Origin: Trametopsis cervina | Taxonomy: Eukaryota > Basidiomycota > Agaricomycetes > Polyporales > Irpicaceae | Assembly (NCBI GenBank): GCA_022385755.1 | Contig: MU278357.1 | Span: forward strand, 874,105 to 938,104 | Reading direction: 5' to 3' | Length of the DNA: 64,000 bases | In this document: piece after piece, positions 10,392 to 22,486 of the stretch | Layout: every line of letters starts with the position of its first letter | How positions within the stretch are numbered: the stretch's first letter is position 1 | Notes under the pieces: model-generated | What the model was told of the DNA's origin: nothing | The model's database searches: none | Seen by the model: the letters and a program-made list of their open reading frames with translations, nothing else | Position numbers and translations under genes: made by a program

Positions 10392-13301
10392 ATGGGTCAC
10401 CCAGAGGAGGTCGACGTTATTGTCGTCGGGTATGTTGCGTTCCCCTCCCAGCAGAACCCCTCTGACCTTGGCATTCAGCGGCGGTCCCGCAGGATGTGTA
10501 ACGGCAGGACGTCTTGCCTATGCTGACCCGAACCTGAAGGTTATGCTCATTGAAGGTGATCTACTTACCTTCCTACCGCGAGGCGACCACTCACAACATA
10601 CACGCAGGTGGTGCCAACAACAGAGATGACCCATGGGTCTACCGGTGAGCGTTGTCGCCTGGATATCCCAGTTTGATTGTCTGACACGTTTACATAGCCC
10701 TGGCATCTATGTCCGTAACATGCAAAGGAACGGCATGTGAGTCTTAGTCTTTTGTGAATATATTTGTCTCTCTGACCGCACGCGTATAGCAACGATAAGG
10801 CCACCTTCTACACTGACAGTATGGAATCCTCTTACCTTCGTGGTCGTAAGAGTATCGTCCCGTAAGTCCGCTATAACGAGCGCTGTGGACCCTTGTTGAC
10901 CTTGTGTAATAGTTGCGCAAACGTTCTAGGTGCGATGAGACTTCTATCGGATCTATCTTAATTACTGACGTTTCTGTGCCTACCAGGCGGCGGTAGTAGC
11001 ATCAACTTCCAGGTATGTTCGTAAGCCTCTTGTCTTCCCATGTGGTCACTGATAAGGTCGTAGATGTACACTCGCGCTTCGGCGTCTGATTGGGGTATGT
11101 ACTTGCGTGTTAGACCCAGCGCGTAGTTGTATCAACTGTGTCTTTCAGACGACTTCAAGACGGAGGGATGGACCTGCAAGGGTGAGTTGTCGCCGTTTTC
11201 AGTAAACCATCCTAATGCTAACGATGTGATAGACCTCTTTCCTCTCATGAAGAGACTCGAGAACTACCAGAAGCCATGCAATAATGACACCCACGGATAT
11301 GACGGGCCCATCGCTATCAGCAATGGCGGACAGGTTATGCCTGTTGCACAGGACTTCCTGAGGGCTGCCCACGCCATCGGCGTTCCCTATAGCGGTGAGC
11401 CTCGTCTGCTCCGCAGTAGCCGACGCCGTCGTATCTGATATGGGTTTTCAGATGATATCCAGGACCTCACTACCGCTCACGGTGCTGAGATATGGGCCAA
11501 GTACATCAACAGGCACACCGGAAGGCGTAGCGATGCTGCAACCGCTTACGTCCACAGTGTCATGGACGTCCAGGACAACTTGTACCTGCGCACCAACGCT
11601 CGAGGCTCTCGTGTTATCTTCGATGCCAACAACAAGGCCATTGGTGTCGCATACGTTCCGTCCCGCAACAGGGGCAACAACGGTCAAGTGATGGAGACCA
11701 TTGTTAAAGCCCGTAAGATGGTTGTGTTGAGCTCCGGTACCCTCGGCACTCCCCAGATCCTCGAGCGCTCTGGTGTTGGCAATGGCGAATTGCTCAACCA
11801 GCTCGGCGTCAAGGTTGTAAGCGATCTTCCAGGTGTTGGGTAAGTTTTTTTTGCTCGGAGGATAGGGATACATAGGTACTGATCCACAAACCAGTGAGCA
11901 ATATCAGGACCACTACACCACCTTGTCGAGTAAGCATATATCCCTCACATCACCGGTTCATACACTTATTCCCTATAGTTTACCGCGTCTCCAACGAGAG
12001 CATAACCACCGATGACTTCCTCCGAGGCGTGAAGGAAGTTCAAGCTGAGATGTTCCAAGAATGGGAGGTCAGCCCGGAGAAGGCGAGGCTATCGTCGAAC
12101 GCCATCGACGCTGGCTTCAAGATCCGACCAACTGAGGAGGAACTCAAGGAGATGGGGCCGGAGTTCAATGAGCTCTGGGACCGCTACTTCAAGGACAAGC
12201 CCGACAAGCCCGTTATGTTTGGCTCTATCGTCGCGGGCGCGTATGCTGACCACACCTTGCTACCTCCTGGCAAGTACATTACAATGTACGTTCAAGATCA
12301 TAGCACTGTTGCGCGACATTGACAAATGATTCAACAGGTTCCAATACCTCGAGTACCCCGCTTCGCGTGGAAAGGTGCGCACTGGTTTCCCTGGCCTCAT
12401 CTTTAGCAGTCGTTGAACATCAGTGTCTTGAAGATTCATATCAAGTCTTCTAACCCCTACGTGGAGCCATTCTTCGACAGTGGTTTCATGAACAACAAGG
12501 CTGATTTCGCTCCAATTCGCTGGAGTTACAAGAAGACTCGTGAGGTTGCTCGTCGCATGGATGGTACGTACGCTCAACTTTCGATGACGCCAAATATTGA
12601 AGAGTAGTTATTCTAAGCATTCCGTGGCGAGTTGGCCTCCCACCACCCTCACTTCCACCCTGCATCGCCCGCTGCGACCCGTGACATCGATATCGAGACG
12701 GCGAAGCAGATCTATCCCAACGGCCTCACCGTAGGCATTCACATGGGTAAATACATCTACGCCGATTGTATATCACCTTCTCACCAGACATATAGGTACT
12801 TGGCACCGCCCAACTCACCCTTACAACGCCGATAAGGTTCATGAGGACATCAAGTACACCGAGGAGGACGACAAAGCCATCGATGACTGGATCGCCGACC
12901 ACGTCGAGACCACCTGGCACTCTCTCGGCACATGTGCGATGAAGCCCAGAGAGCAGGGCGGTGTCGTTGACAAGCGTCTCAACGTCTACGGAACCCAGAA
13001 CCTTAAGTGTGTCGATCTGAGTATCTGCCCGGTGAGTATGCCTGCTCTTAGGGTTGTGCTTATCTCATAACTGTGTACAGGATAACCTGGGAACCAACAC
13101 GTACTCGTCTGCACTCCTTGTTGGTGAGAAGGGTGCTGACTTGATTGCTGAAGAGCTCGGTATGTATAGCACATTTATTTCAACGTATTTGCTCTTACCA
13201 TGAATTCCGCACGAATAGGCCTCAAGATCCGTCTTCCTCATGCCCCTGTCCCTCATGCCCCCATCCCCACCGGTCGTGCTACTCAGCAGCCTCGTCACTA
13301 G
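10392..13301 (+). CDS. Alcohol (methanol) oxidase, GMC oxidoreductase
   Basis: FAD enzyme oxidising short primary alcohols, chiefly methanol, to aldehyde and H2O2. Nineteen exons join to 652 codons (651 aa), close to the usual ~650-660. The largest exons are 11452-11839, 11979-12285 and 12796-13031; several are tiny (10913-10929 is 17 nt, 10987-11012 is 26 nt). The N-terminus has the dinucleotide-binding [17 protein letters not shown] signatures follow: [20 protein letters not shown], then [17 protein letters not shown]. The C-terminal active-site segment has [10 protein letters not shown], with the catalytic His, and [17 protein letters not shown]. The tail [21 protein letters not shown] lacks a classical SKL-type peroxisomal signal. 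In wood-decay basidiomycetes such enzymes use methanol from lignin demethoxylation and supply H2O2. A TATA box lies at 10286. Confidence 0.95.
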
Positions 13302-14127
13302 GTTATGACGCTGTGACACTCATTCGTCCCTGAATCCCTCCTCAATCATTGTCACATGTATTCATCAAGAGGGACCTCGTCGCTAGGTGGATGTAAGATT
13401 AATGTATCTCTAAGGCTATATGTATAACATGATGTATGCACGCATTTTATGCACTGCACGATAACACCTGCGAACGCTTGGGGAAACGACATTGAAGGTA
13501 GTTCAGACCGTAACACAGGCTGTCACAGACACAAGGGTGTGATCGCGTCCTGAATCCCACCTCGCACGGTGTCGGTCACGGGTAGACATTTGCAACAAGC
13601 TTAGTCCGAACCATAGAGCCGACGAGGTTGTTCGTATGAATCCGGAAGATGTTTCCATAAAGCTTATAAATATGAGGTCTCGCCACCGAACTGCGAGATT
13701 TCACGTTGGAAGATAACAAATCTCTGGCCACATAGAGTCGACATTCAGGTCAAGCACCGCAAGCTGGCTCTGGCTACGGAGAAGCGGACGAAGACAAGGA
13801 ACGAGTCCATAATCAGGTTGAGATGGTCTGGCGCATAGGCCCAAATTTACCAAGACCGACGAGAGAGTCAAGCGTTATGCAATGCTTATGGAGAGCTAGC
13901 ATTTGAAGTAGCCATGAGGCTGCTTGAAATGGAATCAGACGCGTCGAAGTCAGAAAACTTACTATTATGTTAAGACCAACATGAGCCTCAAGCGACGAAC
14001 CATACAAAATGGTGTGGTCACTTTACCGCGCCCTTCCGTTCCGAAATATTCATTGAACTCACGCCCCCGGTACAGCGAGTTGAGTGTGGATATGTACAGC
14101 AATATTTGGTTTGTCCGCACGAAAAGT
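13302..14127. other. Convergent 3' spacer, alcohol oxidase / Arp3
   Basis: 826 bp between two stop codons pointing at each other. Short open frames occur, but none shows family similarity or spliced coding character. No RNA gene or repeat was recognised. Confidence 0.5.
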
Positions 14128-15855
14128 CTAGGTTGCACTGCCGAAGATCTGGTACCGTCTGCAAATGCTGGGACCAACTTCGTCGTACTGCGCCTTAGTA
14201 TGGCAGAATGAGTAGAATTCCGGCTAGACTCCTGAATCAGCAGGTTTCTTCGCAGCATATGTATGATACTCACCAACGACGCCATGAGCGATCCACCAAA
14301 CCATACGGCGTAACTAGACTTTAATTGAGCTACTTAGGATACCGTCAATGATGGAAATACGTACCGTTGACGCTTGTGCGAGATGACGTCCACCTCAACG
14401 CCAGACGACTGATAAAGACATTAGGCAGGAGTTCGACGCTTTCCGTGACTGTACTGACCTTTATTGCACTTCCGGTCTGCAGAGCGTTGTTCTCCAATCT
14501 ACGGTCAACGATCTGCTTCAAGTCTCGCTTCAGGCGCTGCCCGAAGTGTTGGAACATGGTGGATCCACCGGAGAGAACGATGTTCTGAGTCATGCACACA
14601 GTCAGATCGTGGGCGCTGATAAAATAACTGGATATTTACCTTGTACAAGCCACGACGGACATCGATAGGCGACTGCTGGATGACGCCATCGACGATCTCC
14701 GGGAGGGGTGTCAGGAAGTCAGACGAGTAGATCTCAGGGTTGAAGAAGATCTCTGGTGCCAGGAAGCGTTCGTAACCAACATCCACCGAGTATTTCTATA
14801 GAGGGAAAGTAGACATCAAGTACTATCACGACAGCCCCCAATAGCTAGACAAACCTTGCCAGTGACGCTGTATTCGTCCTCGTACCTTTCGAAGTACTTG
14901 TAGGGCTCAACGTCGTATTTGCGGAACTCCTTGACGATGTCCTGGCAGACATAGCTATAGTTCTCCTTGACACGCGAAGCGATCTTCATGTGCTCCTCTG
15001 GAGGAACGCCAACCATCTCTCCTCGTTCACGCATCAGGTTCAGCACGAACTGAGTAATATCACGACCAGCGATGGGGATATGCTTGATCGCGCTGCCAAC
15101 GACATAACCTTCCGCGCACGGAATGACGTGGGTAACACCATCTCCAGAGTCAATAACAGTTCCGGTGAGGGTACGGTCCGTAACGCGGTTGGATGACCAG
15201 GACGCGGCAAGAGCGAGTACAGCTTGTACGGCGATATAAAGACCCTTGATGTTGAAGGACTCAAAGAAGATCTCGGCCGTCTGTTCTCTGTTCTCCGGGG
15301 CATTCAAGGGAGGTTCAGTCTGCCACCACGTTTCAGCGCGCCGGGTTATCTTAGAAGTGGATATCATAACGCACCAACAGGAAATAGTGGTCCTCAGGCT
15401 CACATCTCAAGTACTTGAAGATAGTCTGCTCCCAGTATCTCTCCATATGATCCCAGTTCTCAATCTGTCCATGCCTGATAGGATAGTTCACGCCGTACCC
15501 AGGCGTCTTGACGTTGGCAAGTGCCTCATCTCCGATGAAGAAATCGAGGTCTTCCACTCCTCGCTTAGAAGCTAGGTTGCCTGGCTTTGACGGAACTGGT
15601 GGGCCTCCACGCGACGGCTGCGAAGCAGGTCCCCGTGTGGCAATAGCAGTAGGAAAGACACTGTCGTGCGTCAAGTTTCAAGGTCCCCATCGTGTTAAGC
15701 CTACATGGATATGCTTACAATGATGGATCAGAATTGCCGGCGTATCTATCAAGGTATGAGGGGATCGCGCGACGTAGCCAGAGTCAAAGACAGACGCACC
15801 CAACTTTTGAGAATCCCGTTCCGTTGTCGCATATGATGGGGGCTAGTACCGACAT
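14128..15855 (-). CDS. ARP3: Actin-related protein 3 (Arp2/3 complex)
   Basis: Nine exons (15855-15800, 27 nt near 15760, 15660-15375, 15319-14855, 14795-14640, 14584-14459, 14408-14365, 14313-14274, 14223-14128) sum to 432 codons. The 431-residue protein is of normal Arp3 length. Arp3 with Arp2 forms the nucleating dimer of the Arp2/3 complex that builds branched actin at endocytic patches and hyphal tips. Visible actin-fold motifs are the N-terminal phosphate loop [19 protein letters not shown], the Arp3-specific FFIGDEAL and [27 protein letters not shown] (second phosphate loop), [30 protein letters not shown], and the C-terminus [20 protein letters not shown]. It lies tandem with ATG17, with 204 bp between them. 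Confidence 0.95.
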
Positions 15856-16059
15856 TGTGGTGATGATGAGCGAGACTCGTGCTGCGAGTCGCGGCGTCCG
15901 ATGGCTGGGACGCTTTATTTGGTTATGTTTCGCAGCAGCCTCTGATTCTAACATGCACAAATAATGAATACCGATGTCACTGCGTCATAGTGTCCCATGC
16001 TTAACAGAACACTTGATGTACGGAACTACAAGAAGTGTACATATTATGAAGTAGAGTGA

Positions 16060-18005
16060 CTATAAGCTCTGACTCGAGGCCACCGTACCCTCAGAAGACG
16101 ATACCTTCTTTAACGCCTTTCCGTTGAATGTCTCCTGTTAGTATCGCAAGCTTACTCGATAGTGGAAGCGCTCACCTCTGAAATAATGTCCGAATCGATC
16201 TCAGGCAACACCTCCTCTATCTCGCCATCCTCCGGAATAACCTGCCAGCGCGTGGGAAGGTTCGCTATTGGCAAGCACACATCTACAGGAAGGAACTCTC
16301 CGTGAGCTGCGTTGAATGCTTCTCGCAAATGTTGCTCCTCTGGTAGCAAACGGTTGTCAGCCTGGAATTCCATAGGATCGGGGGGAGTGAAGGCGCGCAC
16401 CTTCGACCATAGCCTGTAGTTGACTTGCCATGTTCTGCACGATCTTCGTCGCCGCCTCCATGTATGACCGTCGACGGGCTTGCTCTAGCACGAGTTTATT
16501 ATAGGAATATTGATAAGACTTGTAACGATGATGCAGTTCCTCAATGGAAGAGAGTCTTTCATCGAGATGACCAAGTTGCTCCTTGCATTCGATCTACGGA
16601 GACTCAGAGGTAAACGGGAGCTCAGCGGGAGTTTATAACACATTCGCACCTCGACAGCTTCCTGTCTCTCCAACATTTCAGTCACAATATCTGCCAGCTC
16701 GTCCAAGTCATTCAACGTATCTCTATGAGAACGGAGTTGTTCCTGGGCTGAGGTCTTCGCGTTCAGCAGCTCTTCGCTGATCAAAGAACTTTGAGGATAC
16801 TTCGCAGTGAGATTAGAGGCACTTTACCCACTGAGATCGCTTTATGACAGCTGCGCTCTTTTCCAAGTCCACAATAATCGCAGGCAGCTCGTTAGTATCC
16901 CTGTTCATCGCTGAGCATCATGGTCTGTCAGTACACGACCTTAATGTGCAGAGCAGAGCAACAAGCGCAACCTACCTTGTATATCCGCCTCGCCAAACTC
17001 TTCTCCAGCTTCACTTTCGTGGAGTGCCTGGACCATTTGATCATAATGACTCGTAAGGCTTGAAAGATGCTGCGCCATATCGGCTGACAACTCTTCTTGA
17101 ACATTAAAAATTCGCGTCATATCAGGAATCGACATCTCTGAAGGTAGAGAGTCCTGTATAACTGATATCGTTCTAGAAAGCGTCTCGGGGTAGTCGGACG
17201 TTCGTGCCATTATATCCTAGCATTGTTTCAGCGCATGAGCAAGATGAAAGCACTGCCAGCTCACATCCATTGCACTCCTGTCTGCCTCCAGACCATCCAA
17301 CATGTCTTCAATAGCCTGTTCATCTACAAAGTCTCGTAGAGTCTTCCATTTTCTACGATCTTGATTCTTCAGGCGCAGCCGTTGACTGTGCGAATGGCCA
17401 TTCCGCGACACACCCCGCAAAGTCTCTGTCGGACTTTGTCCGGGTCGAAATGCCGCGAGAGATGCAGTCATCCGGTTCGTTTCGCGCTCATCTTCAGATC
17501 CATGCTGGCTTCCAAAGAGGGAGGACACGGGAGAGGAGAGGTAGAAGTCAGGAGGGACTACCTGACTGCCCAGAGAGTCCAAGACGGTATCCAGAGCCGC
17601 AGTCCTCTGTGCGCGGGCTGTGTCCCATTTCTGCAACCGAAATAAGACAACGCTCTATGAGAAACGTATTACGCACCCTTGCTTCCGATTCAAGAACGGT
17701 CCTCTTCGACTCTATTATCTTCGCCACTGACGCAGCTAGCTTCGGAGGGTTACTCAGACGCCACCCTCCTAAGAAAACGTGTTATCTACGCATACCTTGA
17801 GCTGTTCCGTAACAGCGTTTGTTATCCACCGTACTTTTGCATCGAGAGCCAGCACATCCACCGCCGTCTGGGCCGACTCGACAGACACTGTTCGAGCGCG
17901 AGAACACAGCTGTTGACCGTGTTGTAATGCTTTCTTGGATAGCAGGACGAGTTGAACAAGGTGAGGCCGTTCGGAGCCATGACCGACTGCTGGAGGAGTT
18001 GTCAT
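16060..18005 (-). CDS. ATG17: Autophagy protein Atg17
   Basis: Scaffold of the autophagy-initiating Atg1 kinase complex, predicted to be almost entirely helical. The ATG is at 18005 (MTTPPAVGHGSE); an in-frame GTG further upstream is not needed. Characteristic segments are LVQLVLLSKKALQHGQQLCS, then AVDVLALDAKVRWIT in exon 1 (18005-17796), LAASVAKIIESKRTVLESEA in exon 2, and KWDTARAQRTAALDTVLDSL with WKTLRDFVDEQAIEDMLDGL in exon 3. Coiled-coil segments follow to about 16400. The last intron uses the donor after DSDIISE (about 16176), so the frame continues into ETFNGKALKKVSSSEG and ends TAG at 16060. Assignment is from recalled similarity to basidiomycete Atg17. It is divergent from the next gene with only 187 bp between starts. 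Confidence 0.85.
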
Positions 18006-18192
18006 TCCGGGGTCAGGCGACAAGTAGAGTCTGAACTGAGCCTCCGCCACAAAACACAGCTGTTACGGAAGGTGACTGTTGCGAGTAAGAGTGAGTACAA
18101 CCAAATGAGCAATACTGTACGGCCGGGGTCCGGTCCGGATATAGCTATTTCGCTGCTCCACTGCGTTTCGTGTCTCTTCTCTTACAATCATT

Positions 18193-18651
18193 ATGGCCTC
18201 TATTCGTTCAACGACTCCTCTTATGCGAGCGACGGCCAACCTCACGTCGCGGCGGACATTCCCCTTGAGTCGAAGGGTCGGTGAAACGGCGATCCCTATA
18301 CAGGTCGAACGGACTAACCGTGCTCTATAGCGGAACCACACGAGTACCTCTATCCGAACAAACGGTCCTGCAGACAAAACAGTCTCCTCGAACTCAGAGC
18401 CCAGTGACTCCAATAGTCCTCAAACTCATGAAATAATTCCGTCTACCAACAGACCTGTGAGCATTGCGGAGCGAGATGCGATGCTGATGAATGCATGGAA
18501 AGACAGAGAAGGGAGCCTCGCTAACGCTGAGTTTGAAGACGGGAAAGTTGAAGAGGGATATCGCAGACATGTGGTGAGCACCTACATATGAACGCCCGCT
18601 ACATGAATTCTAAGTGAATCTCAGAAAGCGAATATCTTCCGGTACATATGA
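18193..18651 (+). CDS. Small mitochondrial-type protein of unknown function (117 aa)
   Basis: Three exons, 18193-18276, 18331-18573 and 18625-18651, join exactly to 118 codons. The N-terminus MASIRSTTPLMRATANLTSR is rich in Arg, Ser and Thr with no acidic residue, as in a mitochondrial presequence. The middle is hydrophilic and probably disordered. The C-terminal part, AERDAMLMNAWKDREGSLAN followed by EFEDGK and ending NIFRYI, resembles the conserved tail of small fungal mitochondrial proteins whose members end in a MFRYI-like motif. Function not known. The short head-to-head spacing with ATG17 suggests a shared promoter. Confidence 0.7.
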
Positions 18652-19159
18652 GCACCAGCATGGGCTCCACTGCGGCTGACATCCCAGCCGACTATTCGAT
18701 GCGTAAATCACGGAACCGTTCACTCCAGTGTATAATATCATAATCCACTCTACAAATGTATTAGTAACCCTGACCACGTACTGACAGTCTTTATGGGTAC
18801 ACGGTAATCTGCTCTAGTCACTTAGGCGCCTCATGCGCCACAACGGCGTAGTGGATCCTAATTTGGAGGCTGCCTTCTATCTCCCGTGTCTGTACTGCAA
18901 GATTAGGAGAATATATGGAGATTTTAATGGATTTGAGGTGGAGTAGAGTGCGCTGAATTGCGAGGAGGCTGGCGGTCAGCCTTTCGAGCTGGGGGCTGGC
19001 GCACTGCAACATACCGTCCTGATAGGAGAGGCTGGCTCTAGGTGGCTGGCAATACGGTCAACGGTCAGCAACTTAGCCATATACTGTGAGTTCTCAATGT
19101 AACTCATCCTTCTCTCATCCTCTGCTATTGTTGTTCTGTTTTCGATTCTCCGGCTCGCC
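18652..19159. other. Intergenic region
   Basis: 508 bp between two + strand genes; the right half should hold the promoter of the next gene. A minus-strand open stretch at 18818-19012 shows no family similarity and no supporting splice structure, so it was not called. Confidence 0.5.
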
Positions 19160-21047
19160 ATGCCGTCTATTACTGTCTTTACAAGCCTCGCATATGCTTT
19201 CTACGCTATTTTGCGCTACTTGCGATCGCTCTTTGCTATCTTTTCCTCCAGTCAAGCTGATATTGAATCTGGTGCTCAAGCAGGTGGCGTCGCCCCTTCT
19301 GGTTCACATGATACAGATTCCTCGTCGTTCTATTGTCAAGATATAGGCGACTATGTTTGGACTGGTCCATTTGGTGAGTATTCGTTCCGACCGCGAAAAG
19401 GGAATTCATGCTTAGCTCTACTAGTTACAGCTCCTCAGGCTACTTCACCTCCTAGGCGTACAAACCTAAACCCCAAGGCTTCCTCACCAGTCAGGGGGAG
19501 CCGACCAAGTCATCTTGCCACGGTCTCTGAGACAGGTCACGGTGCTTCCCGTACAGTCCCTGATGCCTGTGATCAGTCAGCAACATCTATAGATATAGGC
19601 TGCGGTATGTTCACACATACCTCTCTGCATACCGCGACCATTCTCATTTTCCTGCCAGTGCCTATCGTTTCTATTGAGCCTCAGTTCACTGTCGGTGTCG
19701 TAAGGTCGGTGTTCTCATAGGTCATAGTGTAAGTATTAAGCCACTAATATGATCGGTTTGCAGTGACATGCAGATTCCTATTATCTCCATCAACAAATCA
19801 GCAGGTACGTCTCTATGGTGTACAGTTCCTCTGAGGCTAACTCTGCACTAGGCGATGTCCCCCTCGGGGCTGATACCGACGGGTCTGTTATGAAGCCTTG
19901 TGGACTCATGGCCACGAGACCGCCTCAACGTGACAACGTTCGCCTTCTTGTCAACCTGCAAACCTCCTCGGCCGCCGTGCGCGAACCACGCTCCGCTCTT
20001 CTCCTCACGCCAGGCCCCTCTTCGCCTTGTGGCAGTGGATCCCCTCCATCACAATCAGTTGACGTCAAGAAACGCACGACATCTGCTCCGAAGCGGCAAC
20101 CTCTCAAGTCCACAAGCTTTGCCGAGAATCGCGGATACAACAAGTTCATTCAGTTGAACGGTATAGTTACTCCCTTCGGGGCCCGGTCGACACTCGCGGT
20201 CCGGAACAGGACTCCCTCACCGGCGCAGCAACTTGCTCAATTTCTTGGTTCCCCGGCCTCCGAACTCAGCCTGTCTACGCCTCTGCCTCGCTACACCCCT
20301 ACCAACCCGGACTTCCAGATCTCTGGTGACCTGCTCGGCCCTCCCTCAGTTATGCAACAACAAGCTCCTAGCTACCTCAAAGCTCAGCCTGACCGTCCGC
20401 GCGCCGCGAAGCGCAAAGTTGTCTTGTCTTACGTCGTTGCCCAGAAGGCCACCATATCCACGCAGGAGCCCAGAACGCCTATGTGTGGCGAGATCGCAAT
20501 CCAACATGCACCGGCTGGAGCTGCATCGGAACCCGTCAACACACTCGTGGCTGAGGTTCTCTCAAGACTCAAACAGGAGTCGCCGGAATCGGTGCATACC
20601 AAGAACGCCTGCTTGCGCCCTTTGCTGCTTCCGCAAGACATCGCCAACAGGAAGACCTCTGTCCTGCTCAAGGCCGAAGTGCCTCGGCCTCTGCTCCTGC
20701 CGCGACAACTCTCGAAGACTGCTACCGGCTCTCCTAGTCTCCCAGAGGCAGACGAGACAGGCTTCAACTTGCGTGTATCTCCGCCCCGCCTGGACCGACG
20801 CGAGGAAGCCTCGACTCAACCGAAGCACTTGGTATCTCACGACGATGTCTCCGTCCGAAGCGTCAGCGTCTACTCGCAAGGGTCTTGGCAAGAAGTCGGG
20901 AGCTCCTCCTCCTTGGCTTGCACATTCGGGAGCGAAGGGGACATCAGCGGCTTCGACGAGATCGGGTTCCACCCCGCCCTGCAGGCGGTGCTGACTTCGC
21001 ACAAGCGCAGGGCGATCTGCATGACGGACGCGAAGCTGTCGTCATAA
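19160..21047 (+). CDS. Uncharacterised Ser/Pro-rich protein with N-terminal hydrophobic anchor (556 aa)
   Basis: Five exons, 19160-19373, 19431-19604, 19659-19704, 19764-19804 and 19852-21047, sum to exactly 557 codons, which supports the model. The N-terminus (MPSITVFTSLAYAFYAILRY and the next ~10 residues) is hydrophobic with two Arg and could be a signal-anchor. The rest is low-complexity, rich in Ser, Pro, Thr and Leu, and contains repeated short motifs ending in PLLLP (RPLLLPQD, then RPLLLPRQ). The C-terminal 60 residues are more ordered (VRSVSVYSQGSWQEVGSSSS, then FHPALQAVLTSHKRRAI). No known domain was recognised. It is probably a lineage-restricted basidiomycete protein. Confidence 0.75.
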
Positions 21048-21149
21048 TATGCGTATGCGGCTAGAAGTGTAATGCTGTATATGCGTCTATGTATCTGTTC
21101 TATTATCCATTTCATCATATGTGTTACCATGTGGTTGCGGGTGTGTGGA

Positions 21150-22446
21150 TCAGTTGTGCGTGATGAAATCTGTCACCAGCTTCTTGAATTCGTTCGGCCT
21201 ATTGAACCTAGCGTCAGAACAAACCTTGCGGTGGACATTAAACTGTAAACTTACTTCTCCGCATGTACTACGAGATAAGAGTTGGGTCAGCGTGATGAGA
21301 ATTCGTGTACGGGGTGACGCACCCCAGTGGCCTGTTTCTAGTTGCTCGAGTTTCATGTTGGGGAAGAATTTCTCTGCTAGCGGTAGATTGTGTTTATTGA
21401 TGTACCTGGTGACGCAGTCAGCCAAGGCACGGTTCGGCATGAACGAAAGACTGTCGCTTACTTGCTTCGTGTCCCTTTCACAAACAATGTTGGGCCGTCC
21501 CATTCCCTTTCTCCAGCTTCATATGGGAAATCACCTATGGAAGGAATAGACTCCCCTATGATATCTAGCGGTACCCTAAACTTCAGCGGGTGATGATGAT
21601 GTTCATGTACAGTAGGGAGAAGATTAGTGAGCAAGAAAGCTCTTGTCATCGGATCCTGAGACACTGGCTATCAGCTCTGGCTTTGAACGAGGGGTGCCTG
21701 AACCCACTGATTCGTATGGAGTTAGTATCTCCTGGGCTTCTTTCCGCGTTGTCGCACCGCTGCTCTCGATTTTCTTCATAGCGTCGATGTAGCCTTGAAA
21801 TTCCGATGAGAGAGCACCTCTCGAAGGCGCAATATCCGCGACTATAAGATGCTTGAGAAGGCCGCTAGGCAGTTGTTCTTCCAGCGCCACGGTCATCGCG
21901 ACCTTGCCACCCCTTCGAGCAGCGAATCAGCACCAGAACCCCTCGTATACAGCATACGAAGTGGACTTACATTGAATGACCGAGGAGGGAGACATTCCGG
22001 AGGGAATGTTTGTCACAGAATTCTAGCACGTCAATGGCCATCGCAGAGTAGTTCATAGGTTCCGCATGCGGAGACTGTCCGTGGTTCCTGAGGTCCTTTC
22101 TGCAACGTTAATATGGGCGACATTAGACATCTGAGTCATGAGTCACTCACCAGCGCATAAACCGGACGTTCGATGTCCCGTGCGAAGGCTTTCGCCAAAG
22201 AAGCCCAATTACGCTTCATTCCACTGCGGTCAATAAAGGTGGATATCAGCATAATTTCTATATGAACACCTCGACGTGTACTTACAAAAGCCCATGCAAG
22301 ATGACCAACGGTCTGTCAGTCTCATTCCCGCTAGACGGGACATACTTATCGTACGGCAGCTCAACGGGTCTAATAGTAGACACCGTTCTCCGTGCCGACA
22401 CGGTGCACGTCCACCGCAGCGGCTTGCGCGCGCACAGTCTCAGCAT
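21150..22446 (-). CDS. Mitochondrial alpha/beta hydrolase, ABHD11/Imo32 type
   Basis: Serine hydrolase of the alpha/beta fold. The ATG is at 22446 (MLRLCARKPLRWTCTVSARR), giving an Arg-rich mitochondrial presequence. Order of motifs: PLVILHGLF (oxyanion-hole HG), MKRNWASLAKAFARD, ALDLRNHGQSPHAEPMNYS, and the nucleophile elbow LLGHSMGGK, which is split by an intron after GHSM. Then come HLIVADIAPSRGALSSEF, TLFVKGTRSKYINK, and the C-terminal LEQLETGHW bearing the catalytic His. It ends KKLVTDFITHN with TAA at 21150. ABHD11 in animals protects lipoylated 2-oxoglutarate dehydrogenase; yeast Imo32 is its relative. Only 40 bp separate its ATG from the next predicted + strand start. Confidence 0.87.
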
Positions 22447-22486
22447 GTTTCGAAGTTGAAGCACGTCGGCTGCCGAAACGGGCGAA

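Noticed and set aside
16152..16154. TAA as the end of Atg17
   Set aside because: A better donor just upstream (GAG/GTGAGC) leads into an exon reading ETFNGKALKKVSSSEG and a stop at 16060, so the TAA is intronic.
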